Shown here one piece after another: positions 44,727 through 55,046 of a DNA stretch of 64,000 nt. This stretch comes from Coccinella septempunctata. Its lineage: Eukaryota; Arthropoda; Insecta; Coleoptera; Coccinellidae. The notes beneath the pieces are model-generated. The model was not told the origin of the DNA. It ran no database searches and worked only from the letters and a program-made list of their open reading frames with translations. The stretch is from the NCBI RefSeq assembly GCF_907165205.1, contig NC_058198.1, positions 10,455,001 through 10,519,000 on the forward strand, in the 5' to 3' direction. Numbering within the stretch: position 1 is the first letter of the stretch; every line of letters starts with the position of its first letter. The position numbers and the translations under genes are program-made.

Positions 44727-45403
44727 CAGGATGAGTCTTTGACTCGTAAAAATATTTTAACAGTAGATTCTTGAGGTCAAAAGAAACACTTTTTCCTATA
44801 TCTTTTTTTCCTCTTCGACCCTGATAAAAAGATATAGCTATTTTCATAATGCTGCCCCTGAAAAAACAAAATTACCTTCAGAATAACTACATAAATCTGT
44901 GACACTACACATATGCGGATCTTTTAAACAGAGTTGTTTTCAGCCCAAGTACCCAATTTTTCAAATTTCACAGATGCTTTTTCATTTTTGAACATCAAAT
45001 TACTAGAAAACGGCGCATTATACGAGAAAATATGATTAATACTTTTATTTTACAAAACATTCAAATCTTCATTAGATAGCGTCCAACTTAGTTTTAAGAA
45101 TTGGGTTCTTTGAATTTTTGGTATTTTTATGGTATGTAATGGTCATAATGAGAAAACTGGAAGACTTTGGGTGATATCTTGTGTTCGAAAAAGATTCATC
45201 GAATAAATGAAAAACTGTATTTCAAAATTCATTTCATTCGATTAAACCGTTTGTGAGATAGAACTAAAAATAAATTTTTTTAATGGTTTTCAACAGCCTG
45301 TATCTTTTACACCGAGCCGATTCGGAAAAAATGGTAAAAAACATGAGTTTCTTTGGACCTCAAGAATTTACTGTCAAAATATTTCTATGAGTCAAAGACT
45401 CAT
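44727..45403. repeat. MITE family R, copy 4
   Basis: It begins TA-CAGGATGAGTCTTTGACT. The right end reads GAGTCAAAGACTCA, then diverges before the expected CCCTGTA. The interior is highly similar to copy 1. Confidence 0.85.
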
Positions 45404-45410
45404 AGAAATG

Positions 45411-45512
45411 ATTACAAGTTGCTCAGTTCGAATTAAAAATTGAACGGTTCGAGCATTTTGTGCAATAGGGTTAATTCCGAAGATATGAATTCGGTGCTCT
45501 ACTTTTTACTCA
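45411..45512. repeat. Fragment of MITE family T (right end)
   Basis: GCTCTACTTTTTACTCACTCTGTA matches the right end of the element at 53439-55044; it is directly followed by family R sequence further on. Only about 100 bp are left. Confidence 0.6.
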
Positions 45513-45689
45513 CTCTGTAGTTGGACAATACCCAGGGAATAACTACATTTTCTACGGAATTCTATTAATTCCCTCATGGGTACCTTATTTTTTATGCTCG
45601 ATTTCAGGGCTTTATTACGAGAAACGATAAACCAACAGTACTAAATATTTTGAGAGGCAAATCCAGAGTTATGTCTTGAGAATTATCAC

Positions 45690-45934
45690 TGTTTATTTGG
45701 AATTGAATTGAAAATATCTTGTGTTTTTAAAATATTCATCAAATAATTGAAAAACTATATTCCGAAATTCATCTTCTTCGATAAAACTGTTTGTGATATA
45801 ACACTAAAATTAAATTTTTTTTATAGTTTTTCAACAGCCTGTATCTTTTAAATAGAGCCGATTTGGGGAAAAATGCTTCTTTTTACCTCAAGAATCTGCT
45901 GTTAAAATATTCGTACCAGTCAAAGAATCACCTT
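45690..45934. repeat. MITE family R, copy 5 (right part only)
   Basis: It matches the right third of family R (CTATATTCCGAAATTCATC, CAACAGCCTGTATCTTTTAA) and ends AGTCAAAGAATCACCTTA, a worn CACCCTGTA. Confidence 0.8.
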
Positions 45935-46525
45935 ATCTATGGCGAATTACTGTAAGGGAGTCAATGATGGCTTTTCAAAAACTTGTTGAACGTGTCAACG
46001 AATGATTTGAGTCAACACCACTACGAAAAAAATCGACAAAATCTTCCGAGACTGTAGGATCGATGAACGCAGAAACTACTCGAAAAAGGGCACAATGAAA
46101 CGACGGAGTTATTAAAAAAATTGCGACGTTCTCAAGGCTATCTTCTGCACAAAAAGTGTGCTCGACTCTCATACAAAGACCTGTTCCTGTTCATAATGCT
46201 CCCCTGTGACGGCTTTCTGAGTTGAAAACAGTGTTCTGAGGTCTCCTCCAGTGAGTCTTATGTAAATGAAAACGGGGCAAATTGGTGGGAGGGGAGAACA
46301 AGAGATCTTAGTTAATTGCAAATAGACCGTATGGACCAACGATGTTCCCCCCATAAAAGATTCATCCCCAAACAAACTAGATCTTGTACCCCTTCCTGTG
46401 GATTCAACTGACCCGTGTCGCATTGAATTTTTCGGGAAATACAACGACCAATAGCATAATCATCATCCCTAATAGGTCGGAGACGATGAAAATATTCCTT
46501 AACGAAGGACTATTTACTTTTAATA
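45935..46525. other. Spacer, no gene recognised
   Basis: Frames up to about 90 codons on both strands, none recognised. Confidence 0.45.
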
Positions 46526-47854
46526 CAGGGTGGCCATTTGAAAACGAAACAGACGAGATCACAGACGAAATAAATGAAATGCTCGGACAGGTCGATTCCT
46601 GTTTCGAGGGGGACACCTTAAGATGTAGGTTACGGACGCATAGCGCTTCAACCCTTGCTACTACAACCCTCACCCCCAATTTTTGAATAGGGAAGATGGG
46701 GTGAGTGATATGAAAGGTATTTTTATACTGATTTCAGCACAGCAATTGTTTTTTCATTTGATGCATTAGTTCTCGAAATATTCTCAACTAAGTATTTGAA
46801 AATGAAGTGGTGTTTTCATGGCATTTGTAGTGTTTTTTTGTGAAAAATCGGCATTTTGAGCTTCAAAACAACCATGACTGTGGCTTCCTTCCTCCAATCC
46901 ACTGACATAGAAATCTTTAATCAAGATGTCGAACAAACAAAGCGTATTGCGAAGGAGCTCAATCTTGCTGAAACTCAATCTAAATTATCTTCGATATAAT
47001 TTGCAGTATTTCCAATAACATGCGGTAACACTTGATCGATAGAACTCTCCAAAAAGTCCAAATACGTACATATCTCTAATCAGATTACCAGGTAAGAAAA
47101 TCAAATCATCAATGATGCCACAGAAATATTCCAGTCCCAATTCGTGAAACGATTTCCGACTTAATTATGAAGTGTTTTCTCAGTTGGCTTCAAGAATGTT
47201 TTCATTTTGTTGATTATTGAATTTATATCTTTTTCAAAAAAATGAGAATCGATAATTTTTTATTTATTACGAACAGATCATTAAGTTGGCTTACTGGTTC
47301 TTTGACATGTGAATTATTCTTAGTTTTGAATCGAGACTTGTATGTGTTCTAATTCATTGTTCGACATGGTTTATTCAATTGCAGAGCGGGTGAAAATAAT
47401 TTCTTTTTTTTTTTGCAAAAAATCAATGTGCCAATAGAACCGCAGAATTCTTCAATCAACGACATTTAGATAAACATGTTAGTAGGAAGTATGTTTTGAA
47501 GCTCAAAATGTCGATTTTTCACAAAAAAACACTACAAGTGCCATGAAAACACCACTTCATTTTCAAATAAATGATTGAGAATATTTCGAGAACTAATGCA
47601 TAAAATGAAAAAACAATTACTGTGCTGAAATCAGTAAAAAAAATACCTTTCAAATGAGGTATCACTCACCCCAACTTCCCTATTCAAAAATTGGGGGTGA
47701 GGGTTGTAGTAGCAAGAGTTGAAGCGCTATGCGTCCGTAACCTACATCTTAAGTTGTCCCCCTCGAAACAGAAATCGACCTGTCCGAGCATTTCTATCGA
47801 ATAAATTTATTTCGTCTGTAATCTCGTCTGTTTCGTTTTCAAATGGCCACCCTG
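46526..47854. repeat. Fold-back element H, copy 1 (1329 bp)
   Basis: TA-flanked (46524-46525 and 47855-47856). The ends are CAGGGTGGCCATTTGAAAAC and its inverse. Arms of about 350 bp (46526-46873 and 47497-47854) are nearly identical in inverted order and include AACCCTCACCCCC and TTTTTGAATAGGG. The loop of about 620 bp is not repeated and holds a small open frame. Confidence 0.93.
46874..46999 (+). CDS. Small open frame at the start of the loop of fold-back H1 (doubtful)
   Basis: 41 codons, ATG to TAA, reading MTVASFLQSTDIEIFNQ and ending AETQSKLSSI. Its composition (acidic and basic residues alternating, QTKRIAKELNL) looks more protein-like than the surrounding AT-rich frames and would suit a coiled-coil piece. 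It begins exactly where the inverted arm stops. A TTTGCAG acceptor-like and a CCAGGTAAGA donor-like signal follow downstream, but the stretch between them has stops in all frames. It could be a captured host exon fragment or chance. Confidence 0.2.
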   Translation: MTVASFLQSTDIEIFNQDVEQTKRIAKELNLAETQSKLSSI

Positions 47855-47858
47855 TATA

Positions 47859-48712
47859 CAGCTGCTCTGTAGGACTGAATTATATAAAAACGCTCGGACA
47901 CGTCAATTTTTGATTCCAGGAAGACAATTTCTAAGACTAATTCGAGACCGTATCACTTCAACCCTTAGTATTACAATCCCAACCACTATATTTTGAGTAG
48001 GGAATATGGGGTAAGTGATACCTCATTTGAAAGGCCTTTTTCTTCTGAATCTAGCACATTCAATATTTTTTCATTAAAAATCAATTCGTTTTCGAGATAT
48101 TCAAATTTGAATTTTGTACAGAAGTGGTCATTTCGTTGAACATACTGTGTAGTGTGTACATCAATCAAATTTCCACTAATTTATTCTATGGTTTCGACGA
48201 TAATCGTTAACCGATGGCGTCTGTTATATGGATACCAGACGTCAAAATTTTACTGTTTCTTCCTTTCATTAACAATTCATTCATTGGCAGAAAAAATGTA
48301 AATAATTTCTATATTTTTCAAAAAGAACCAGTGCGGGAACCCTACAGCAGATTCATCATCGAAATTTCAGAATGAATAGGTAGAAATTCGAATAACTTAC
48401 ACAGAATGCTTGAAGGAAAAACCAACGTTTTTTAAAGTTCAAAAGTGAATTATTCGAAAACGTATGTATGAAATGAAGAAAAATTGAATATGCTGAACTG
48501 AGAATAGAAAGACCTTTCAAATGAGGTATCACTCACCCCATGCCCCCTATTCGAAATTTAGGGATTGGGGTTGTGACACTAAGGGTTGAAGTGATACGGT
48601 TTTGTATTTGATCTTGTTGTCATGAAAAATCGAAGTATCCAAGCGTTTTCATATTTTTCGGAGCCGCTGTCTCGTTTTCTGTTGCCCAACATTTATACGC
48701 ATTTAAATATAG
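47859..48712. repeat. Fold-back element H, copy 2 (diverged), abutting copy 1
   Basis: It starts two bases beyond the end TA of copy 1 (TATA then CAGCTGCTCTG). The left arm, about 47880-48125, has ACGCTCGGACACGTC, CGTATCACTTCAACCCTTAG and GATACCTCATTTGAAAGG. The inverted arm lies at about 48430-48665 and the worn end is TATAGGGTGAG near 48712. Identity between the arms is lower than in copy 1, so it is the older element. Confidence 0.8.
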
Positions 48713-49343
48713 GGTGAGCGATGTTGAGTGGGTGGAAATAATTCGGAATCATAAAAAATTGTTCTTCTAACCTAATTATCTGGAAGAAGGCTCCGTCTGA
48801 ACTGTTGAAAAGTGAACGCATGAGACAACAAACTCTCAAGAACTTCTAACTGTTCATAGTCATACGGACACTTCTATCGGTAGGACTTGGGAAAATCCGC
48901 ACTAGAACCTATCGTGGGTGGATTATCCGGTAGAGTGTCTTCCGCACGAATTTCCGGAGAGCGAGAGAGTGGGAAACGGCAAAGATCTTGTCCGCAGGCA
49001 CAGTTCGCATGGAAATACAAAATATCACTGAACATCTCGTCCGCTTTTCGCAAGTAAATGGTCCAGTGAGAGGCACGCGCATGCTTTTTCGGCGCTTCGG
49101 TTGGGATGTTTTTTTGAAAATTCAAATTTCGGCTGATTTAGTTCTTCGCCGCACAGGCTCGAATCTCCATCCGGCGTGGTCCAGAACGTTTTTTTATTTT
49201 AATGACCTTTTCATATGCGAGGATCAGATCGTCAATATGGAGCTTTCGTAGATAGCGTGCTCTGGGTTGAACTTAATATAGGACTTATGTTAGTATAAAC
49301 CATTCTCTCCCATATTCTGGGTTACTATGCGTCTGAAATATAC
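48713..49343. other. Spacer with a more GC-rich patch
   Basis: Around 48880-49200 the GC content rises and both strands have frames of 83-87 codons (48988-49251 plus; 48874-49125 minus). Neither is recognised. It may be host sequence. Confidence 0.4.
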
Positions 49344-49410
49344 TAACTGACAAAGAAACTGCAACACCCAGAAGGAGCTGTTCAAATTTCAAATTTTTTT
49401 TGGTAAAATA

Positions 49411-50927
49411 CACTGTGCAAAAAAATTTACGCACATTATGGAAATCTCAAATTTATTCTACAACTGAAGGTGTTCTCGATGATAATTATTTTTATCAGAA
49501 TTATGCATGCATATGTTATCAACTTTCAACGGTTTTCTTCAATACAGATGTTTTTCCCAGCAGGAATAAAAAAGATAATATAATCAGATTTTGAATGTAT
49601 TGGCTCCATTCTAAAATCAGTTGTTCTCGATCAATTCTAGTGATCAATAGTTTTTCTTTCGTTTGATTTGCTACACTCGATCGCTATGCAACGCGAAACA
49701 CGCAATTTGACCCAAGAGGAATGTGCCCAAGGGGTAGTTTTGCGAGAAGATGGGTGGACATACACAAGAATTGCAGAAAGTTTTGGAGTTTCCCATACAA
49801 GTGTGTCCAGAATGTTGCAGCGATTCAGGGAGACAGGTATGAATGTCCGAAGACCAGGACAGGGTAGGCCATGGGTAACAACTGCCATTCAAGAACGTTA
49901 CTTGAGAGTTTCTTCGTTGAGACAACGGTTTGCAACCGCTCGCCACCTTCAAATTCAGCTTTAGCAAACTCATGAGGTGCAAATTAGCACTCAGCCAATT
50001 CAGAAATCGCCTCAGAGAATATGATTTAAGGCCTCGTGTCGCGGCAAGAGGCCCAGCTCTTACCCCAGCCCATCGAAGGGCGCGTTTGGATTTTGCGAGA
50101 GAGCATATCCATTGGGAAGAGGCCGATTGGGAAAGAGTTCTCTTCACAGATAAGTCTAGATTCTGCCTCTACCATTGTGATCGACGTTCCCTTGTATTCA
50201 GACGTCCACATGAAAGATATGCTCAGTGCAATTTCCTGAATACTACTGGTTTCGGGGGAGGATCGATTATGGTATGGGGTGGAATATCTTTGACTGCTCG
50301 CACAGACCTAGTGGTCGTTGATAATGGAGCTATGAATGCTGATAAGTATATAAGGAACATTCTTGAAGAGCATGTAGTGCCATTTGCCACATACATTGGT
50401 GAAAATTTCATTTTTATGGACGATAATGCCAGACCCCATCGTGCGCGCATCTTTCAGGAGTACCTTGAAGAGGTTGAAGTCTCTCGAATGGAATGGCCAG
50501 CAAGAAGTCCAGATCTCCATCCGATTGAGCAGGTTTGGGACAACCTCAATAGAAGGCTGAGAAGTTCAGGAAATCATCATAATGACTTAGGAATCCAACT
50601 CGCAGAAATCTGGGAAGGATTAGATCAGAACATTTTAAGATCACTCATTTTGAGTATGAACCGTCGTTGCCGAGCTGTAATTAACGCAAGGGGTGGAAAT
50701 ACCAAGTATTAAATCACTTATCAGCATTTTAGTATTTTGAAAATTGTTCATTTCTCTTCTTTCACATAAGATTCGGTGAAATCCTGAATTTTTCTTCCAT
50801 TTTATGTGTCTTGTTTCGTTCAAAACCTTTCCGAGAGAACATAAAAAATAAGTTATAAAGTCAATGTAGAGTTAACTTTCATTGAAATTGTGATTTTCAG
50901 AATGTGCGTTAATTTTTTTGCGCAGTG
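49411..50927 (+). mobile_element. Tc1-like transposon, copy 4 (nested)
   Basis: TA-flanked (49409-49410 and 50928-50929), 1517 bp, with the family's CACTGTGCAAAA and TTTGCGCAGTG ends. It lies within the terminal region of another Tc1-like element, so it is the younger of the two. Confidence 0.95.
49688..50712 (+). pseudogene. Tc1-like transposase, copy 4, broken
   Basis: Starts at the family ATG (MQRETRNLTQEECAQ). Gln-Leu of the segment IQLEQTHE is followed by TAG instead of GAG (near 49962). A 1-bp insertion near 50000 (CAGCCAATTCAGAAATC) shifts the frame. From there to the TAA (50710-50712) one frame is open. FTDKSRFC has Lys in place of the Glu next to the first Asp. MDDNARPHRA is intact. 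DLHPIEQVWDNL keeps the Glu, with His for Asn. A small in-frame deletion turns SSENHPATLNDLG into SSGNHHNDLG. One stop and one frameshift are all that separate it from a full-length frame, so it died recently. Confidence 0.93.
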
Positions 50928-50979
50928 TATAATCAGCAATCAGCAATGATTAAAATTTGAAGGGTTTGAAAATTTTTTA

Positions 50980-52008
50980 TTAAATTTTTTGATAATGTGT
51001 TTTTCCACCGCGGTTATCTATACACTCCCCAACACGTCTTGGCATTGATGCAAGGAGATGGTCTATTTCTTCTTGAGGGATACTATCCCAAGCTACCCGT
51101 ACTTCAAGTCACAGAGTCGCCAAAGTCCGCGGGGGCTGGAGTAAATTTCCAACCCTTCTACCCATAATGTCCCAAACATGCTCTATGGGCGGAAGATCGG
51201 GGGATCTGGGCGGCCATGGCAAAAAATGCCCATGAGTCGCTTCAAAAAACTCTGGCAACATGAGGTCGAGCATTATATTGGTGAAATATTGGATTCTCAA
51301 GCCGATTGAGGTAAGGGAGAACATATGGCTTCTCTGTTTCTTGAAGATAACACAACGCTGTCATGTTACCTCGAATAAAGACTAAAGGTGACCTACTTCC
51401 ATGTGCAATAGCACCCCATACCATAACGCCTACTGTCCGTTGTACAAGACGCTCAACATCATAATGAGGTTCACGTCTTTCTCCTCGACGTCATCTTACC
51501 CTTCTTTGGCCATCATGTGCATCCAAGGAGAATCGAGATTCGAGACCTGATGCTCTTCCACATTCCAATGTTGTCGTTTTCTGCACCACTGTAATCGTTG
51601 CCGTCGATGTTCAACCGTAAGAGGTAACACAAGATGGGGTCGATAATGCTGCAGTCCAAAAGATCTTTTACGACGGTAAACCGTTCGGACAGTAACAGCA
51701 TGGCCTTGTTCTCCTAACCACTCATCAGCCAAAGATCGAGTTGTCGCAAATCGGTCTCTAATGGCCATAAGTCTTAGACGCCGATCTTGAACTTCATTTG
51801 TGCCTCTTCGACGTCCGGTGTCTACTCTTCTTCGATTTTCGGCATTATCAAACCACGCTTGACAACATCTCATAACAGTAGTTGGATTTCTGTTCGTACG
51901 GTTAGCGATTTCTCGAAAAGACTACCCCACCTCCCGTAAACCAATAATTCAACCTCTTTCAAATTCACTTAACTCGCTATAAATTCCGCGAACACGTGCT
52001 CTAGGCAT
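50980..52008 (-). pseudogene. Tc1-like transposase, second family, dead
   Basis: The minus-strand gene starts at ATG 52008-52006 (MPRARVRGIYSELSEFERG) and ends at TAA 50982-50980. Two stops lie early (after FERG and after REVG). The DNA-binding region continues as RDRFATTRSLADEWLGEQGH, then HRRQRLQWCRKRQHWNVEEH. A deletion removes the residues around the first Asp: only ESRFSLDAHDG-like residues are left in another frame. The second motif is HQYNARPHVA, so the second Asp is Tyr. The third is RSPDLPPIEHVWDIMGRRV with Glu kept. Three independent hits on catalysis and frame show an old inactive copy. It lies inside the element cut by Tc1 copy 4. Confidence 0.9.
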
Positions 52009-52175
52009 TTTAACAACAACTAAACATCGAAAGGTGGTTTGTTGTAAAATTTAAAAAAATTGCAAAAAATGACTACAATATTCAAGTAAAAAAAAATGTT
52101 TATTTTTGAAAACCTTGACCTTGACCTCATTCACTACTTACTATACTATCTATTTTTTACCAAAAAAATTTAATA

Positions 52176-52329
52176 TTTAGTATACCATGGTGCTTGAAAT
52201 CAGATTCTGCACAAGTGCTACTACTTATTATTTTCTGATAATTAAGTGGTTTTTTGTTCTCAAAAGACTCGCATTTATCACAGAGTTAGTTATTATCAGA
52301 CAATTTGATGGAGATTACAATAGGTCTAG
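52176..52329. other. Short spacer
   Basis: Nothing recognised between the Tc1-like element and the LINE tail scrap. Confidence 0.4.
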
Positions 52330-52560
52330 AAGAAACTGACGAGTAAACTCCTGCTCACCAAGTGATGGAGTGTATCATCATTGCAATCCAACGTAAAAAA
52401 TACCTTGGAAGAGATGTCTGCAGGAGAAAGGGCATAGTCTCTTTGAAGCCATTCCAGATACTGTAGTATTCCAGATACTGTAGTTTATGAGGAATCTGAA
52501 AATGGAGATGTTCTAGAAAACTGCGCTGATGGAAGTCATACCTCGAATCAATATTTGGAG
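52330..52560 (+). repeat. LINE-A tail scrap with a 17-bp tandem repeat
   Basis: RKYLGRDVCRRKGIVSLKPF, read near 52395-52455, matches the C-terminal tail of LINE-A (QRKIYFGRETC ... SLKPSQILDFI). ATTCCAGATACTGTAGT is duplicated in tandem at 52451-52484. Confidence 0.6.
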
Positions 52561-53438
52561 TATATCAAGCAAAGACGAAATCGAGCTCATATGGACTATT
52601 TAAAGAATTTCATTCAAATGTCTTACTTTGTTACATCCCACCGAAATGTACAAAAGCATAATTTTCGCGAATTCATTACACTTGCAACCCCATTTTTTCT
52701 GTGATAAGTCGAAATCGGGAAAATGAGAGTAATTTCAGAGCTGGATCTATTCTTCTAGTTCTACCAGATCAAATTCCGAGTTCCGAGTTGAGAACAACTA
52801 CAGATATCAATCTCAGTTTTCGCTCTTGTGCTCCATAACGGTTGAACAAGCAAAACAATTCAGCCCGTTGTTAATAATAAATCCGATTCAAAAGAGGGAT
52901 CATTCGTCAATTCGGATTTTGATTAATGGCCTCCATAAAGAGGGAATAAGGATACTTTTATCAGGGAATACTTAAAAATGAACCATAAAATGCGGGGAAT
53001 ATCAATATGCCATGCTCAATACACCGCTTTAGGGACGCCCCTTGGATTTCATGAATTCCTAGGAAAATAGGAAACCGACAAAACTTTCTGACAACTGAAT
53101 CGCATAAAATAATCATTCCTTATCTCCGAACAAGAACTTATTGAGAATTCCAGCATCGGAGATCTACATCGATGAATCTGGGTTATTTTTCATTTTAACC
53201 GACTGGAAGTTGGACAAATTGGAAAAACGTTTCCTTTGGTTCATCTGAAGCTGAGGTTTTTTGTTTGTCTTGAATGTGAAATTACAATCAGAAATGATGT
53301 TTTCGTATATCGACAATAAGTGTTCTTAATTATATCGAATTCATCAATTCTTCATTTAATTGCTCATATCTGAATAGTTCATTAGCCAAAGAAGTGGAAG
53401 AATTTCTCAACACTCATATTTATGTTTAATCAAGTATA
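52561..53438. other. Spacer, no gene recognised
   Basis: AT-rich sequence without motif-bearing frames. Confidence 0.5.
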
Positions 53439-55044
53439 TAGAGTGAGTGAAACGTAACGCACAAACTTCATATCTCGGTATTTAATTTACTATTTCGTAG
53501 AAAAATGCTCGAACAGGTCTATTTCAATTTCAAAATAGGCAACCTTCCATATACAGGGTGTTTTAAAATGTGAGGCTTTTTTTGACAGACGGTAGGTCGT
53601 TTAACCAAAAATTGTCTATATAAAATATCCAAGATGACTGAGATACAACCCCTAAGATTTCGACAAAATTTCATGTAATTTAAAGTTCGGCACTGTGGAA
53701 GGAAACAAAACATAAACATATGGCTGAACCATGATTGGTTCAGTACCAAGTTCATCGGATTAGATGCATCAGGTCACTTTTGAGACAATCATAATTGTTG
53801 TATCGTGCAATTTAGGGTGAAAAAAATGTAGAAAATCGAGGCAGTTTCTTGAAAGTGTTTATGATAGTTATGTTTGAAAAGTGCTATGATGTTTCCCCTT
53901 TTGATCCCATTTTCACGACGATTGTTGGAATGTTCGAACAAGAAGATTGTGATGCCCATTGTGAAAAAATTCGTGAATAATTTAGACAAATTAATTTTAT
54001 TGGTGAGATTTTGAAGCATTATTCTATTCTTTACACTTGTGTCCTAAGACTCTTCTGTCAGTTGGTATCGAAATGAGCCATTTCATAAAATCGTGTAAGT
54101 TACTGAAAAATAAGGAAACCAATTTGGCAATCCTAAGTTTCGATTTTCGTTACCACGTAAATATCGAATGAGCCAATATCCTAAACGAAACCACATGGTC
54201 GAATCAGGAGATAAGTTTTTTCCCACTGCTTTGCGATAATTCAGCTAATCAACGGTCTAAGGTCGTAGTAGTATCCATTTCAGTAATTATTTTCAATTTT
54301 TTTTTCAACTTTGTTATGTTGAAAGTTTTATATTGGGGATTTTTTGTGAAACGCTTCTTTTCGACCAGTTCTACCTTCTGTTGAACAAAAAAGCCTCACC
54401 TTCAAATAAACCCTGTATAATTGAGGAAGTTTTAACGCATGTTCTTCCAGTGGTGTAGAGGTTTTCAAAATAGCAACCCTAATTTTTTGTGCCTGAGAAT
54501 GGCTTTCTGATGCTGATGCAAATTTGGTCATTGACTAGGTTTTTTATCAATCATTTTTTCATTTTATGGATGAATGGGGTGAATCTTATTCCACTTTTTT
54601 CATATATTTTGAGGTCAATGGCATACACTTCAGGAGTGATTAATATTTTTGGAGTGTTATGAAAAACATCTCCTTTCCGTAGAGTTATATTTGATGAGAT
54701 CCATTTTATTTTTTAACTGTAAGTTCTTGTTCAGATAATTCATCATCATCAATTACGACCCTACGAAAAATAATACTAGAAAATAGTCAATGACTCGAAA
54801 GTGTCTGTCTTCGTCCTCAAAATACGTGAAAAAAGTAAAACTTTTACGAAATTCTATCAGATTAACAATTTCATGCCCATAATAGGAAACTGAGCAATAA
54901 GGTTAGCTACCCCGCACCCCTCGTAAAGGGTGCATGACTGATTTTTCAACTATACTTTGAAAATTGCGTAATTCAGAATGAAATTTTCTACAAACCAGTT
55001 GAAAATGAAGATATAAATTTCTGCTCTACTTTTCACTCACTCTG
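53439..55044. repeat. MITE family T, split by MITE S copy 2
   Basis: The ends are (TA)TAGAGTGAGTGAAACGTAAC and its inverse, TACTTTTCACTCACTCTG(TA). Removing the nested element (53554-54415) leaves about 744 bp. A fragment of the same family lies at 45411-45512. Confidence 0.8.
53554..54415 (-). repeat. MITE family S, copy 2
   Basis: 862 bp, TA-flanked. The ends are CAGGGTGTTTTAAAATGTGA and AAGCCTCACCTTCAAATAAA then CCCTG. It has the blocks of copy 1 (38758) in opposite orientation plus about 340 bp that copy 1 lacks. It is inserted in MITE T. Confidence 0.88.
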
Positions 55045-55046
55045 TA

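Larger units (their letters stand above)
49344..52175 (-). mobile_element. Tc1-like transposon, second family, interrupted by Tc1 copy 4
   Basis: The left terminal sequence at about 49344 reads ACTGACAAAGAAACTGCAAC, typical of Tc1-family ends, followed by TTTTTTTTGGTAAAA. Then Tc1 copy 4 intervenes. The remainder resumes at 50930 and continues through the minus-strand transposase to about 52175. There, TTTTTTACCAAAAAAATTT is the inverse of the left inner end, but the outer 35 bp or so of the right terminal repeat are missing. Confidence 0.75.

Noticed and set aside
46384..46686. 100-codon plus frame and 91-codon minus frame
   Set aside because: They start outside and run into the arm of fold-back H1; no family, and the arm copy at 47.7 kb has no matching frame.
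49140..49190. GGCTCGAATCTCC, resembling a tRNA T-arm box
   Set aside because: No pairing acceptor, D or anticodon arms can be drawn around it.
48988..49251. 87-codon frame in a GC-richer patch
   Set aside because: Both strands are open over the same bases and neither shows a motif; kept only as a note.
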